DNA of 64,000 bases. Source: Alistipes sp. (GTDB lineage Bacteria; Bacteroidota; Bacteroidia; Bacteroidales; Rikenellaceae). The notes under the pieces are model-generated. The model worked only from the letters and a program-made list of their open reading frames with translations. It was not told the DNA's origin and searched no databases. The stretch is from positions 1-64,000 of the forward strand of contig JAIDUK010000006.1 of NCBI GenBank assembly GCA_029060215.1, given 5' to 3'. A program made the translations under genes and the position numbers. This document shows, one piece after another, positions 16,167 to 24,802 of the stretch; position 1 is the stretch's first letter, and each line of letters opens with the position of its first letter.

Positions 16167-19100
16167 TCAGTCAAATACGTATTTGATGCTGAAGAAACGC
16201 AATCCGTTGCCCGAAGGATAAACGTAAATCGTCGTCTCTTCGGAGATGTCTATGGTGAATTCGCAGGTCGTAGTCGTGCTCGATGCAACACCGCCGAATT
16301 TCGTTTGCTCTACTCCGTTAACGGTTACTGCTACAAAACGGGCTGTATCTTCGGAACCGCCGGTATTCGATGCTACGACATAAAGTTTGCCGGGAGCCGA
16401 TGCCTTGAAGTAGCACGAGCGGTCTTTGTTGGCAGCGCCTTTACCGCCCCATTGGATGAAGCGCATCGTTTCCCCGTTGATAGTTGCCGTACCGTATTTG
16501 GTTTTGCCTCCGTTCAGAATCGTAAGCCCGTCCCAGATCAAATCGGGAATTGTTGCGGTAACGCTTCCTTCTGTACCTAATTTATTGGCGATTGCATCGA
16601 AGCTGCTTGCATTGCAATCCCACAGCAGAGGTTCTTTGACGCTGGCATTGGGATCCTTGATCCTGAATTTGGCTTCCCCGGCTTCGGATTGGAGATACTT
16701 GGTCGAAGTCGCGGTCGGTTTGGCTATTACCGAAATCGTGTATTCGCCGATGGCCAGCGCAGCGACCGTTTCTGCGGCGATTACAAATTCGGAATCGGTA
16801 ACTTCGGTGGTCGTGCCGTTGAACGTTACTGCATAGGTCGCTGCATGGGCATTGTGTTCCCAAGTAGCGGTTATGGCTGTCGACGAGCCTTGTTCGATGC
16901 TGGTTGCATCGATGGTCAGTTCGGGCGTTGCCAATTGTTGGGTTACCACTTCGGGCGTGGTGTCCTTGGTCCAAGCGATTCGAGTGAACGTGATGTTGGG
17001 CACGCTGGGCAGCACATAGATGTCGTTGGCACCGACGAGGTCGCCGAGTACAATCTTGTGCGGTTTGCCGTCGGCGTTGATCGAGTAGGCGTCGCCGCCT
17101 GCGATGATCTGAACCGTCGACGTGATGCCCGTACCTTGTGCCGTCACTTCGATGGAGCCGTAGCCCTCGGCGTTGAACGCCAGCGCGCTGGTCAGAGGCA
17201 CGCCCTTGGTGCTGACGGTGGCGGCCGCACCGAAGGTGATACCCTCGGACATGACTACCTCGGCAGGAGCATAGATACGGATGTTCTCGATGATCTGATT
17301 GCTCTCGATGGTTTCGGTGTCGAACTTGGTCTTGTCGGTGAAATTCCACGTCGTGGCTTCCGTAACGGTTTCCAGTTCGGTCGGACGAACGATGACCGGA
17401 GCCGAGGCGTTCCACCAGCGGGGGTCACCTACCTTGTTGGCTGTGATGGCTCCGTTTTTCAGATACATCTTGCCTGCGATCGAGTTGGTGCAGGGGTCGT
17501 CGTCGAGAATCATGCCGCCTTCTTCCAGTGCCAGTTCCTGCGAGAGGGTTTTGCCTGCAAGATTGACGGACGGTTGATTGAAGAAGAAGTTTTTCCCGTC
17601 TTTGTCAGTGGTGCCGACATTGTAGAAATAGTTGCCTACGCAGGTCGGAGCGATGCTCGTCGTTTTGTTGCTGGTCAGTTTTACCCACTGCTGACCATTT
17701 TGAGAAGCTACCTCGTTGGGGTTGTTCTCATTGAGGAACAGGCATTTCGTCAGTTTGACGGCCGAAGGTTCGAATTTCTGCAATTCGAAGATGCCCGAGT
17801 TGTTGGATGCCGAGTTGGTTGCCGTAACTTGGTTGAAAGTACAATTTTCGACGTTGACGCTGCCGATGCTTCCGCCTTCGCGGCAACGGATGAATGTACG
17901 AGCGCAGGCATAGAACGTGGAGTTCTTGATGTCTATCGTGCCGTATTGGGAACCGGCTTTGATGCGGAGGTCGATGAAGTCGCCGCCGCCGGCACCTACC
18001 GGATTGATGTCGTGAGCGTAAATTTCATCGTAAATCAGGTTATCGACATTGAATGTGTCCGCGCCGCTCCAGATACCTTTGGTGAAGCCGGTGATCTCGC
18101 AGTTGATGAATTCGGCATCGGTCAGCGAGCCGCCCGTGGTAACGAACACGCCGCACTGGTTGCCGCCGTCGATCAAAACGTCTTCGAAGTGGAGTTTGCC
18201 GCTCTTAGGTTTGATAGCGAGCTTGATGGCCGGTTTCGCACCTTCGGCGGTCGATTCGCCGTAGATCTCGAGACCGTAAGCGAACTCGAACGGATCGTAG
18301 ATGTTTTCTTTCTCATTGAGCGTCATCAGGGGCGAGAGGTCGTAGAGCTCGCCGTTGTTGTATTCGAGCAGAAGTTCCAGATCCCCCGTAGCGCTGCTGA
18401 TGGCATTGACGAGTTCTCCGCTGTTTTTGATCACTTGAGTACCCTCGGTGCTGGGGCGCGTGTAGGCTGTCAGAATGCCGCGCGAACCCGATTTGCCGAA
18501 CAGCAGCGTGAACTTGTAGTTGGTGCCGGGTTCGAGTGCGTCGATCTTGGCCTCGCAGTCTTCGATCTGCTCCTTGCTCAGAGCCAAGGTCGTAGCCGTG
18601 ACCCCCTCGACCGGAACTACCAGTTCATAGCGGACCGAAGTCAGATCTTCCTTGTCGTCGGCATTGTCCCACGAAAGGGTGACCGACGTCGAGGTGCGCT
18701 CCTTGGCCTGCGGGTTGAGTGCCTTGCGCACGGCCGAAGTCGAAACGGCTTCGGCAAGACATGCCCAGTTGGAGCTTTCGATCTTGGCGTTGACACCCTG
18801 CACACGAGCCCAGAACGTCTTGTCTACAGCCAAATCCTTGACCGTGTAGGGCACGGCATCCTTGGCTACCTCGATGGTTTTGTAGGCATTGGCCGAATCG
18901 AAGTATTCGGGCATTTCGTACACTTCGACTTCGTTGCCCTTGTCATCGGTGGTGATGGTGGGCACAGCTTCGAAAAGTTCGAGCAGGTAGGCGTCGGCGT
19001 TGGAGACGGCGCTCCACGAGAATTTGATGTCCGTGCCGACCGCGGCGTCGACATCCGCCTCGAAGTTCAGCGGTGTCAGCACGCGGGTATACGGAATCTC

Positions 19101-19193
19101 GTCCATGGCATCTTCGACATCCGAGCAGGATGCGGCGAACGCACCTGCGCAGAGCAAGAGCCCGAATTTCAGATTTCTGAATATCTTTTTCAT
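16167..19193 (-). CDS. SusE/F-like surface glycan-binding lipoprotein (FN3, DUF4957 and DUF5123-like domains)
   Basis: A 1008-residue lipoprotein (lipobox AASC near residue 23) coded 20 bases after susD. Domains in order: two FN3/SusE-like domains (about 36-250), a parallel beta-helix region resembling DUF4957 then DUF5123 (about 255-600; FEDVLIDGGNQCGVF, INCEITGF, IDIKNSTFYACART), an FN3-like domain (about 745-850) and a beta-sandwich C-terminal domain (about 860-1008). The beta-helix part is typical of pectin-related SusE/F substitutes. It should bind pectic glycan on the cell surface for SusCD. No catalytic motif was seen. Confidence 0.85.
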   Translation of the reverse strand: MKKIFRNLKFGLLLCAGAFAASCSDVEDAMDEIPYTRVLTPLNFEADVDAAVGTDIKFSWSAVSNADAYLLELFEAVPTITTDDKGNEVEVYEMPEYFDSANAYKTIEVAKDAVPYTVKDLAVDKTFWARVQGVNAKIESSNWACLAEAVSTSAVRKALNPQAKERTSTSVTLSWDNADDKEDLTSVRYELVVPVEGVTATTLALSKEQIEDCEAKIDALEPGTNYKFTLLFGKSGSRGILTAYTRPSTEGTQVIKNSGELVNAISSATGDLELLLEYNNGELYDLSPLMTLNEKENIYDPFEFAYGLEIYGESTAEGAKPAIKLAIKPKSGKLHFEDVLIDGGNQCGVFVTTGGSLTDAEFINCEITGFTKGIWSGADTFNVDNLIYDEIYAHDINPVGAGGGDFIDLRIKAGSQYGTIDIKNSTFYACARTFIRCREGGSIGSVNVENCTFNQVTATNSASNNSGIFELQKFEPSAVKLTKCLFLNENNPNEVASQNGQQWVKLTSNKTTSIAPTCVGNYFYNVGTTDKDGKNFFFNQPSVNLAGKTLSQELALEEGGMILDDDPCTNSIAGKMYLKNGAITANKVGDPRWWNASAPVIVRPTELETVTEATTWNFTDKTKFDTETIESNQIIENIRIYAPAEVVMSEGITFGAAATVSTKGVPLTSALAFNAEGYGSIEVTAQGTGITSTVQIIAGGDAYSINADGKPHKIVLGDLVGANDIYVLPSVPNITFTRIAWTKDTTPEVVTQQLATPELTIDATSIEQGSSTAITATWEHNAHAATYAVTFNGTTTEVTDSEFVIAAETVAALAIGEYTISVIAKPTATSTKYLQSEAGEAKFRIKDPNASVKEPLLWDCNASSFDAIANKLGTEGSVTATIPDLIWDGLTILNGGKTKYGTATINGETMRFIQWGGKGAANKDRSCYFKASAPGKLYVVASNTGGSEDTARFVAVTVNGVEQTKFGGVASSTTTTCEFTIDISEETTIYVYPSGNGLRFFSIKYVFD

Positions 19194-19213
19194 AATTGTA
19201 CTGTATTAACCGA

Positions 19214-21247
19214 TTATAAGTTCGCGTAACCGAAGTCGTTGACCAGCGAACCCTGTGCGTTGCTCAGGTTGTGCCGGAACAAAGGCCATGTCGAACGCGG
19301 ATAGGGGTCGTTGAAGTCGTTGTTGTAGAAATACATCCAGCGGTAGCTCTTCTCGTCCTTGTAAGTCTCTTCCGTGGCTTTTCCGGACGGTACTTGGTGG
19401 AAAATACCCTGCGAAAGGAAGTCGAGACGGTTCCAGCCGCCGTTGTCGGCCTCGCTGTTGTAGCCTGCGGGCGTCTTGCCGATTTCGTCTTTCTCCAGAC
19501 CGAAGATTTCGATGCCCTGACCTTTCTGACGCCAGAATGCGTAGTAGGTGTCGAACGTAGCGATGACCACGTTCTTGGAGTTCTTGAAATCCTTGGGCTC
19601 GGTGAGCTTGGCGTAGTCGGCGTAGTTGCCGCGCATGCAGGCCAGATCCTTCATGTCGTCGCGGGCTTGATTGAGTTTCTTGGTGAGCAGGCCCCAGCGG
19701 ATCAGGTCCTGTTTGCGGAGGAACTCGCCTGCGAACTCCAAGGCGCGTTCGTCGATGATGGCCTTCATGATGGTGCCTTCGGTTTCGAAATCGTCGATGG
19801 CGGCATCGTCGCTGTTGACGGCCGTACCGGCGGTCAGCGCATCGACATAGGCGTCGACCATCCCTTCGTTACCCTTGTAGGCACGTTTGCGGACTTCCTT
19901 GAGACAAATCTTGGCGTAGTCCAGATCGCCGGTCCAAGCTGCGATTTCGGCAGCCATCAGGTAGACGTCAGCATAGCGCATGACAATGGGCTTGCAGCCG
20001 TCGCCCGTACCGCCGGGATAGTCGATCATCCACTCGTAGCGATACTTGCCCCAATAGAAGCTGGATGCGTTGCGCATCTCCCAGCCGCCTTTGGTGCCGT
20101 CTTCGTTCTCGACATCTTGGTTCCAGCGCATAGGCACGCAGGTGATGTCGCGACGAACGTCCTGCTTCTCGTACTTCCACCACAGCGTGGGGTTGGGGCC
20201 CGTTGCGCCGCCCTTGGACGATTTGTCCTTGATGAAGGGCGAGTTGGCGGTGTGAGGATAGGCGTGGGCGTAGTTCCAGCGGCCGCGGGCGTTGCCGAAC
20301 GGCTGTACGAACATCACTTCGCGCGAAGCGGTGACATGCGAGAAATCGTTGAACTTATGCCAAAGCGATTCGAAGCTGGGGTCGAGCGAGAGCGAACCGC
20401 TGTCGATGACTTCCTTGAGGTAGGCCAGCGCCTTGGGATAGAGTTCGGCTTTGGACATGGTTTCGCGGGTCGAGAGACGCAGCGAACCGGGGTCGCCGGT
20501 GCCGGTCTTGCCGTCGGCGGGGCGCCATGCGTAACCGGCGGCGTTCAGCGCGATGCGGGCATAGAGACCCATGGCGAAAGCCTTGTTCATACGGTCGGTG
20601 CGCATGGTCTGCGTAGCCTCGTAGGGCCAGTAGAGCAGCGGAATGGCCGTGTCCAGATCGGCGAGCATGGCGGCATAGACATCGTCGCGCTCGGCCTTGG
20701 GATCGTAGAGGGTGGCGGAAGTCAGCGGCTCGAGGTGCAGAGGCACGTCGCCCCACATCTTGATGAGCTCGTAGTAGTAGAGCGCACGGTAGGTGAGCGC
20801 TTCGCCGAGCAGATAAGCCATGTCGCGGTTGTTGGTCGTATTGCCGTAGGCACGCAGGTTCTGGATGGCGAGGTTGGCACGCTCGATACCGATCATGATT
20901 TCGTTGTAGCCGTTGTTGGACGTATCCAACGAACCGTTGTCGGGTTTCGTGTTGTACTCGGACAAGGTGTATTCGTCGACCTTGGCGTCCGAAGCCTGAG
21001 ATCCCATCTTGAGTTCGATGTCGGTATTGTAACCGTACATGTGGTTCAGACGGGCGTTGTAGGAATTGGTATGGGCGAAGATCTCGCCGATGCCGATCAC
21101 CGCGAATTCAGCGGTCTGGTACTGCGAGAATACCTTCTTTCCGTCGAACGACGATTGATTTTCGACTTCCAGCGCATCGTTCAGACACGAGGTCAGAAGA
21201 CCTCCCATCAGCAGAAGCGCGGAAATGCTATATAATGTCTTTTTCAT
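19214..21247 (-). CDS. SusD/RagB-family glycan-binding outer membrane lipoprotein
   Basis: A 677-residue lipoprotein (LLTSC lipobox) that caps the SusC barrel and hands over oligosaccharides. SusD hallmarks are the N-terminal FSQYQTAEFAVIGIG, the TPR-like helical stretch EALTYRALYYYELIKMWGDVPL, and the C-terminal signature with PYPRSTWPLFRHNL. Length is at the upper end for the family. It follows susC by 32 bases and precedes the SusE/F-like gene by 20, giving one operon. Pectic substrate is inferred from the enzymes around it. Confidence 0.95.
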   Translation of the reverse strand: MKKTLYSISALLLMGGLLTSCLNDALEVENQSSFDGKKVFSQYQTAEFAVIGIGEIFAHTNSYNARLNHMYGYNTDIELKMGSQASDAKVDEYTLSEYNTKPDNGSLDTSNNGYNEIMIGIERANLAIQNLRAYGNTTNNRDMAYLLGEALTYRALYYYELIKMWGDVPLHLEPLTSATLYDPKAERDDVYAAMLADLDTAIPLLYWPYEATQTMRTDRMNKAFAMGLYARIALNAAGYAWRPADGKTGTGDPGSLRLSTRETMSKAELYPKALAYLKEVIDSGSLSLDPSFESLWHKFNDFSHVTASREVMFVQPFGNARGRWNYAHAYPHTANSPFIKDKSSKGGATGPNPTLWWKYEKQDVRRDITCVPMRWNQDVENEDGTKGGWEMRNASSFYWGKYRYEWMIDYPGGTGDGCKPIVMRYADVYLMAAEIAAWTGDLDYAKICLKEVRKRAYKGNEGMVDAYVDALTAGTAVNSDDAAIDDFETEGTIMKAIIDERALEFAGEFLRKQDLIRWGLLTKKLNQARDDMKDLACMRGNYADYAKLTEPKDFKNSKNVVIATFDTYYAFWRQKGQGIEIFGLEKDEIGKTPAGYNSEADNGGWNRLDFLSQGIFHQVPSGKATEETYKDEKSYRWMYFYNNDFNDPYPRSTWPLFRHNLSNAQGSLVNDFGYANL

Positions 21248-21279
21248 ATGTGTTGTATATCGCTTGAAGTTTTAGGCTT

Positions 21280-24200
21280 TTAGAACGAGAGGTTGAGACC
21301 GAACACCCACGAGCGGCTCTTCGGGAAGGCCGAGTAGTCGACGCCGGGGGTCAGCGGGGTCGAACGGCGCGTGTCGACCTCGGGGTCGTAGCCCGAGTAG
21401 GGGGTCCAGCAGAAGAGGTTGGTGCCCGTAGCGTAGACGCGTACGCGGGTCAGCCGGATCTTGCGGGTCAGATGCTCGGGGATGGTGTAGCCGATCGTCA
21501 GCGACGACAGACGCAGGAACGAACCGTCTTCGATGGCCCAGCTCTGAGCGATGCGCTTGTTCGAGTAGGGGGTCCACATGGTCTTGCCTGCGTTCATTGC
21601 AGCCAGCGTTGCGGGATCGTTCACCAGTTCGCCGGTAGCCCAGTCGATGTTGGTCCAGCGGTTGGAGGGCGAAACGGTGTTCAGTGCGTTCTGACCTTGG
21701 TTGGTCTTGGTGGTCGAGAATTCGATCTTGTTGGCGTTGTAGATCTGGTTGCCGTACGAGTAGGTGAAGTTGGCAGCCACGTCGAAGCCGTAGGCATAGG
21801 CCGTCAGCGAGAAACCGCCGGTGAAGAGCGGCTGCGTGTTGCCGATGCGGGTGATGTCGTTGGCCGTGATCTTCGTCGGGTCGTCGTCGCTCAGTTTGGC
21901 CAGACGGGGAGCGCCCGGACGAAGTTCGGCGCCGGTGATGGGCGACGAATCGGCGATGCCCTCCTTCAAAGTCCACGTGCCGTTGTTGTAGTCGAAGTCG
22001 TCGACGGTATACATGCCTTGGTTGACATAACCGTAGATGTCGCCTAAGGGACGGCCTTCCTGTACGATGTAGTCATAGCCGATTTCGGTCGAGAACATGC
22101 CTGCGCTGGCCGTGATGCGGTCCAGACTGCCGAGGTCCATGACACGGTTCTGGTTGAAAGCGATGTTGGCGTCGAAGTTGATGCCCCACTTCTCCTTGCG
22201 GACGATGGCCGCACCCAGCGTAACCTCGATACCGCGGTTGCGCACCTCGCCGAGGTTGCGGTACTGGGTCGAGTAGCCGCCCGTCACGGGGAAGTTGATC
22301 AGCAGGTCCTTGGTGTTCGACTGGTAAACCTCGACGCTACCGGTCAGACGGCTGTTCCAGAAACCGAAGTCGACACCCAAGTTGTGCGAATAGGTGGTTT
22401 CCCACTTCAGATCGGGGTTGGTCATGGTCGTACCGCCGGTCCAGATCACCGTGCCCTGCGAAATCCACGAAGTCTGCGACGAGCTGAACAGGGTTTCGGT
22501 CTGACCCGAGGGGATGTTGTTGTTACCCGCCGTACCGAAGCTGTAGCGGATCTTCAGGTTGTCGATCCACGTTTCGTTCTTGAGCCATTCCTCGCCCGAG
22601 AGACGCCACGAAGCGGCTACCGAGGGGAAGTAGCCCCATTGGTTGCCCTTGGCGAACTTCGACGAGCCGTCGGCACGCATCGTGGCCGATACCATATACT
22701 TGCCTTTGTAGTCGTAGTTCACACGTCCGAAGAACGAGAAGAGCACATCGTCGTTGGCATATTTGTTCGATACCGACAGCGGGTGTTCGCCCGAGGACAT
22801 GAACTTCCAAGCCATCTCCGAATCGAAGAAGTCGGGCAGACCTTCGACTACGGTGTTCATCGTGTTCTGGCTCGTGCGCAGATACTCCATACCGACCAGC
22901 ACGTTCAGATTGTGGTCCTTGGACAGTACGTCCTTGAAATCGTATTGCAGCGTGTTGGTGTTGCGGATCTTCTCGCGATAGATGCCTTCCCACTCGGCCA
23001 GCGGCTTGTTCTGATAGCCTGCCGACGCATAGCGCGAAGCGTAGGACGAAATGCCGTAGAAGCGGTCTTTGGTTTGTTTGTAGTCGTCCAGACCTGCTTC
23101 TACACGCAGACGCAGGTTGTCGATGATCTCCCATTGGAAAGCGGCGTTGGCGTTCCACGTCGTACGGTTGTAGCGCGAATCGTTCTCGCGTACGGCCTGA
23201 ATGGGGTGTACGTAGTTGTTGTAGTCATCGGGGTTGTCTTCTTCGACGATTGCTGCATAGCGCGGAATCGGCGAGTAGACGATGGCGTTCTTCAGACGCG
23301 AATTCGACGACGAGCCGCGGTCGTTCAGACCGTTGGCGCCCGAGCCGGTCACGTCTACGTCCGAGTAGCGGATGTTGACATCGATCGACACGCGCTTCAC
23401 GGGTTTGAACTGGCCTTTGAAGTTGAGGTTGTTACGCTTGTAGTCCGAGCCGATCATGATGGTCTTTTCGTCGTGGTGCGAGTAGCTGGCCGTCCACTTG
23501 TACTTGTCGCCGCTGCCCGATACCGAAAGGTTGTGATCGAACACCGTACCCGTGCGGCCGAACACCTGCTCCACCCAGTCGTTGCCGGGCATGTTGCGAT
23601 AGAGGTCCATGTCTTCCCATACGCCGTAGTTGGGCGTGTAGTAGCTCTTCGTGTTGCCCTTGATCATCGAATATTCATACTGCGTGCGTACGAAGTCGTA
23701 GACGTTCTGGGGCTCCAGCGCATCCTTGTTGGCCATGTTCTTCACACCGCCGTAGATGTTGTAGTTGACCGTGATGCGGCCCGATTCGCCGCTCTTGGTC
23801 GTCACGATGATTACACCGTTGGCACCGCGCGAACCGTAGATAGCCGTCGAGAAGGCGTCTTTCAGCACGTCGATCGACTGGATGTCCGAAGCCGGGATGT
23901 CGGAGATGCTCTCCACCGGGAAGCCGTCTACAATATAAAGAGGCGAGCTGTCCTGCGTGATGGAGCCCGTACCGCGTACGCGGATCTTCACATCGGCATC
24001 GGGGTCGCCCTCGGTCGAGGTCACCTGCACACCGGCCATACGGCCCGACATGGCTTCGCTCACCGATGCCACGGGCATCTGGGTCAGCGCTTCGTTGCTG
24101 ATGGACGATACCGAACCCACTACGTCGCGGCGCTTGACGGTGGCATAGCCGACCACCACCACGTCGTCCAGTTGGTTGGAGCTCTCCACGAGGGTTATAT

Positions 24201-24507
24201 CATAGGAGGTCTGCGACGCATGCAGCGTCACGTATGCGTCATCGTAGCCGATGAAGCTCACTTTGAGCTGCTTGGCCGATGCAGGAACGTCTATTCTGAA
24301 CTTTCCGTCCATGTCGGTGCTCACACCGATAGTCGTTCCTTCCACCACGACCGACGCGGCCAGCACAGGCCCCATGGAATCCTTGACAGTACCGGTGACG
24401 ACTCGGCTTTGGGCCGAAGCGCTTCCCGCTGCCAAAGAAACGAACGCCAAAACGAGCGCTAAGCGTAGCGCTGCCGTCTTGGTGAATGCGTAGAATTTCT
24501 CTGTCAT
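21280..24507 (-). CDS. SusC/RagA-family TonB-linked outer membrane transporter
   Basis: A 1075-residue TonB-dependent importer for oligosaccharides. Signal peptide (residues 1-32), carboxypeptidase-like regulatory domain (about 35-115, VVTGTVKDSMGPV), TonB box region (DDVVVVGYATVKRRDVVG), plug domain (about 125-235, PLYIVDGFPV, AIYGSRGANGVIIVTT) and 22-strand barrel ending in an aromatic residue (FGLNLSF). All landmarks are intact. With SusD it should import pectin fragments into the periplasm, where GH28 and GH105 may act. Expression is likely controlled by the hybrid regulator through the upstream region, which carries an AT-rich palindrome. Confidence 0.96.
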   Translation of the reverse strand: MTEKFYAFTKTAALRLALVLAFVSLAAGSASAQSRVVTGTVKDSMGPVLAASVVVEGTTIGVSTDMDGKFRIDVPASAKQLKVSFIGYDDAYVTLHASQTSYDITLVESSNQLDDVVVVGYATVKRRDVVGSVSSISNEALTQMPVASVSEAMSGRMAGVQVTSTEGDPDADVKIRVRGTGSITQDSSPLYIVDGFPVESISDIPASDIQSIDVLKDAFSTAIYGSRGANGVIIVTTKSGESGRITVNYNIYGGVKNMANKDALEPQNVYDFVRTQYEYSMIKGNTKSYYTPNYGVWEDMDLYRNMPGNDWVEQVFGRTGTVFDHNLSVSGSGDKYKWTASYSHHDEKTIMIGSDYKRNNLNFKGQFKPVKRVSIDVNIRYSDVDVTGSGANGLNDRGSSSNSRLKNAIVYSPIPRYAAIVEEDNPDDYNNYVHPIQAVRENDSRYNRTTWNANAAFQWEIIDNLRLRVEAGLDDYKQTKDRFYGISSYASRYASAGYQNKPLAEWEGIYREKIRNTNTLQYDFKDVLSKDHNLNVLVGMEYLRTSQNTMNTVVEGLPDFFDSEMAWKFMSSGEHPLSVSNKYANDDVLFSFFGRVNYDYKGKYMVSATMRADGSSKFAKGNQWGYFPSVAASWRLSGEEWLKNETWIDNLKIRYSFGTAGNNNIPSGQTETLFSSSQTSWISQGTVIWTGGTTMTNPDLKWETTYSHNLGVDFGFWNSRLTGSVEVYQSNTKDLLINFPVTGGYSTQYRNLGEVRNRGIEVTLGAAIVRKEKWGINFDANIAFNQNRVMDLGSLDRITASAGMFSTEIGYDYIVQEGRPLGDIYGYVNQGMYTVDDFDYNNGTWTLKEGIADSSPITGAELRPGAPRLAKLSDDDPTKITANDITRIGNTQPLFTGGFSLTAYAYGFDVAANFTYSYGNQIYNANKIEFSTTKTNQGQNALNTVSPSNRWTNIDWATGELVNDPATLAAMNAGKTMWTPYSNKRIAQSWAIEDGSFLRLSSLTIGYTIPEHLTRKIRLTRVRVYATGTNLFCWTPYSGYDPEVDTRRSTPLTPGVDYSAFPKSRSWVFGLNLSF

Positions 24508-24602
24508 AGTTAGAAGTTTTTAGATTAGAGTTTTGGAAAATTTTTATTAATTCGCTTGGTTTCGGTAAACGAAATTAAGGATTCCGGGGCGGGCAGGCGG
24601 GT

Positions 24603-24630
24603 AAATTTTATCAATTATCTGGTAAAATTT
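24603..24630 (-). promoter_or_regulatory. AT-rich palindrome upstream of susC
   Basis: AAATTTTATCA (24603-24613) and TGGTAAAATTT (24620-24630) form 11-base arms with one mismatch, about 95 bases before the susC start. It stands out in an otherwise GC-rich leader and is a candidate operator or activator site. Confidence 0.4.
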
Positions 24631-24741
24631 GTCAGGCTTGTCTGGACGGATATTCCTCTTTCGGGCCGTTCGTGCGGTCGTTCCGGGGCGTATCTGTCTC
24701 TTTTTTAGCGGAAAACCTTGTTTCGGGGACGGTAATTCGAT

Positions 24742-24790
24742 CGCGGCATAGGGAAATGTACGTTGTCGCGCAATATTTCCCTATGCCGCG
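24742..24790 (-). terminator. 16-bp perfect inverted repeat after the pectate lyase gene
   Basis: CGCGGCATAGGGAAAT (24742-24757) and ATTTCCCTATGCCGCG (24775-24790) pair perfectly around 17 bases. It lies 12 bases past the PL1 stop on the minus strand. There is no T-run, so it may be a 3' stabiliser or partial terminator that lowers read-through into susC. Confidence 0.6.
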
Positions 24791-24802
24791 GTCGGATTCT
24801 TC

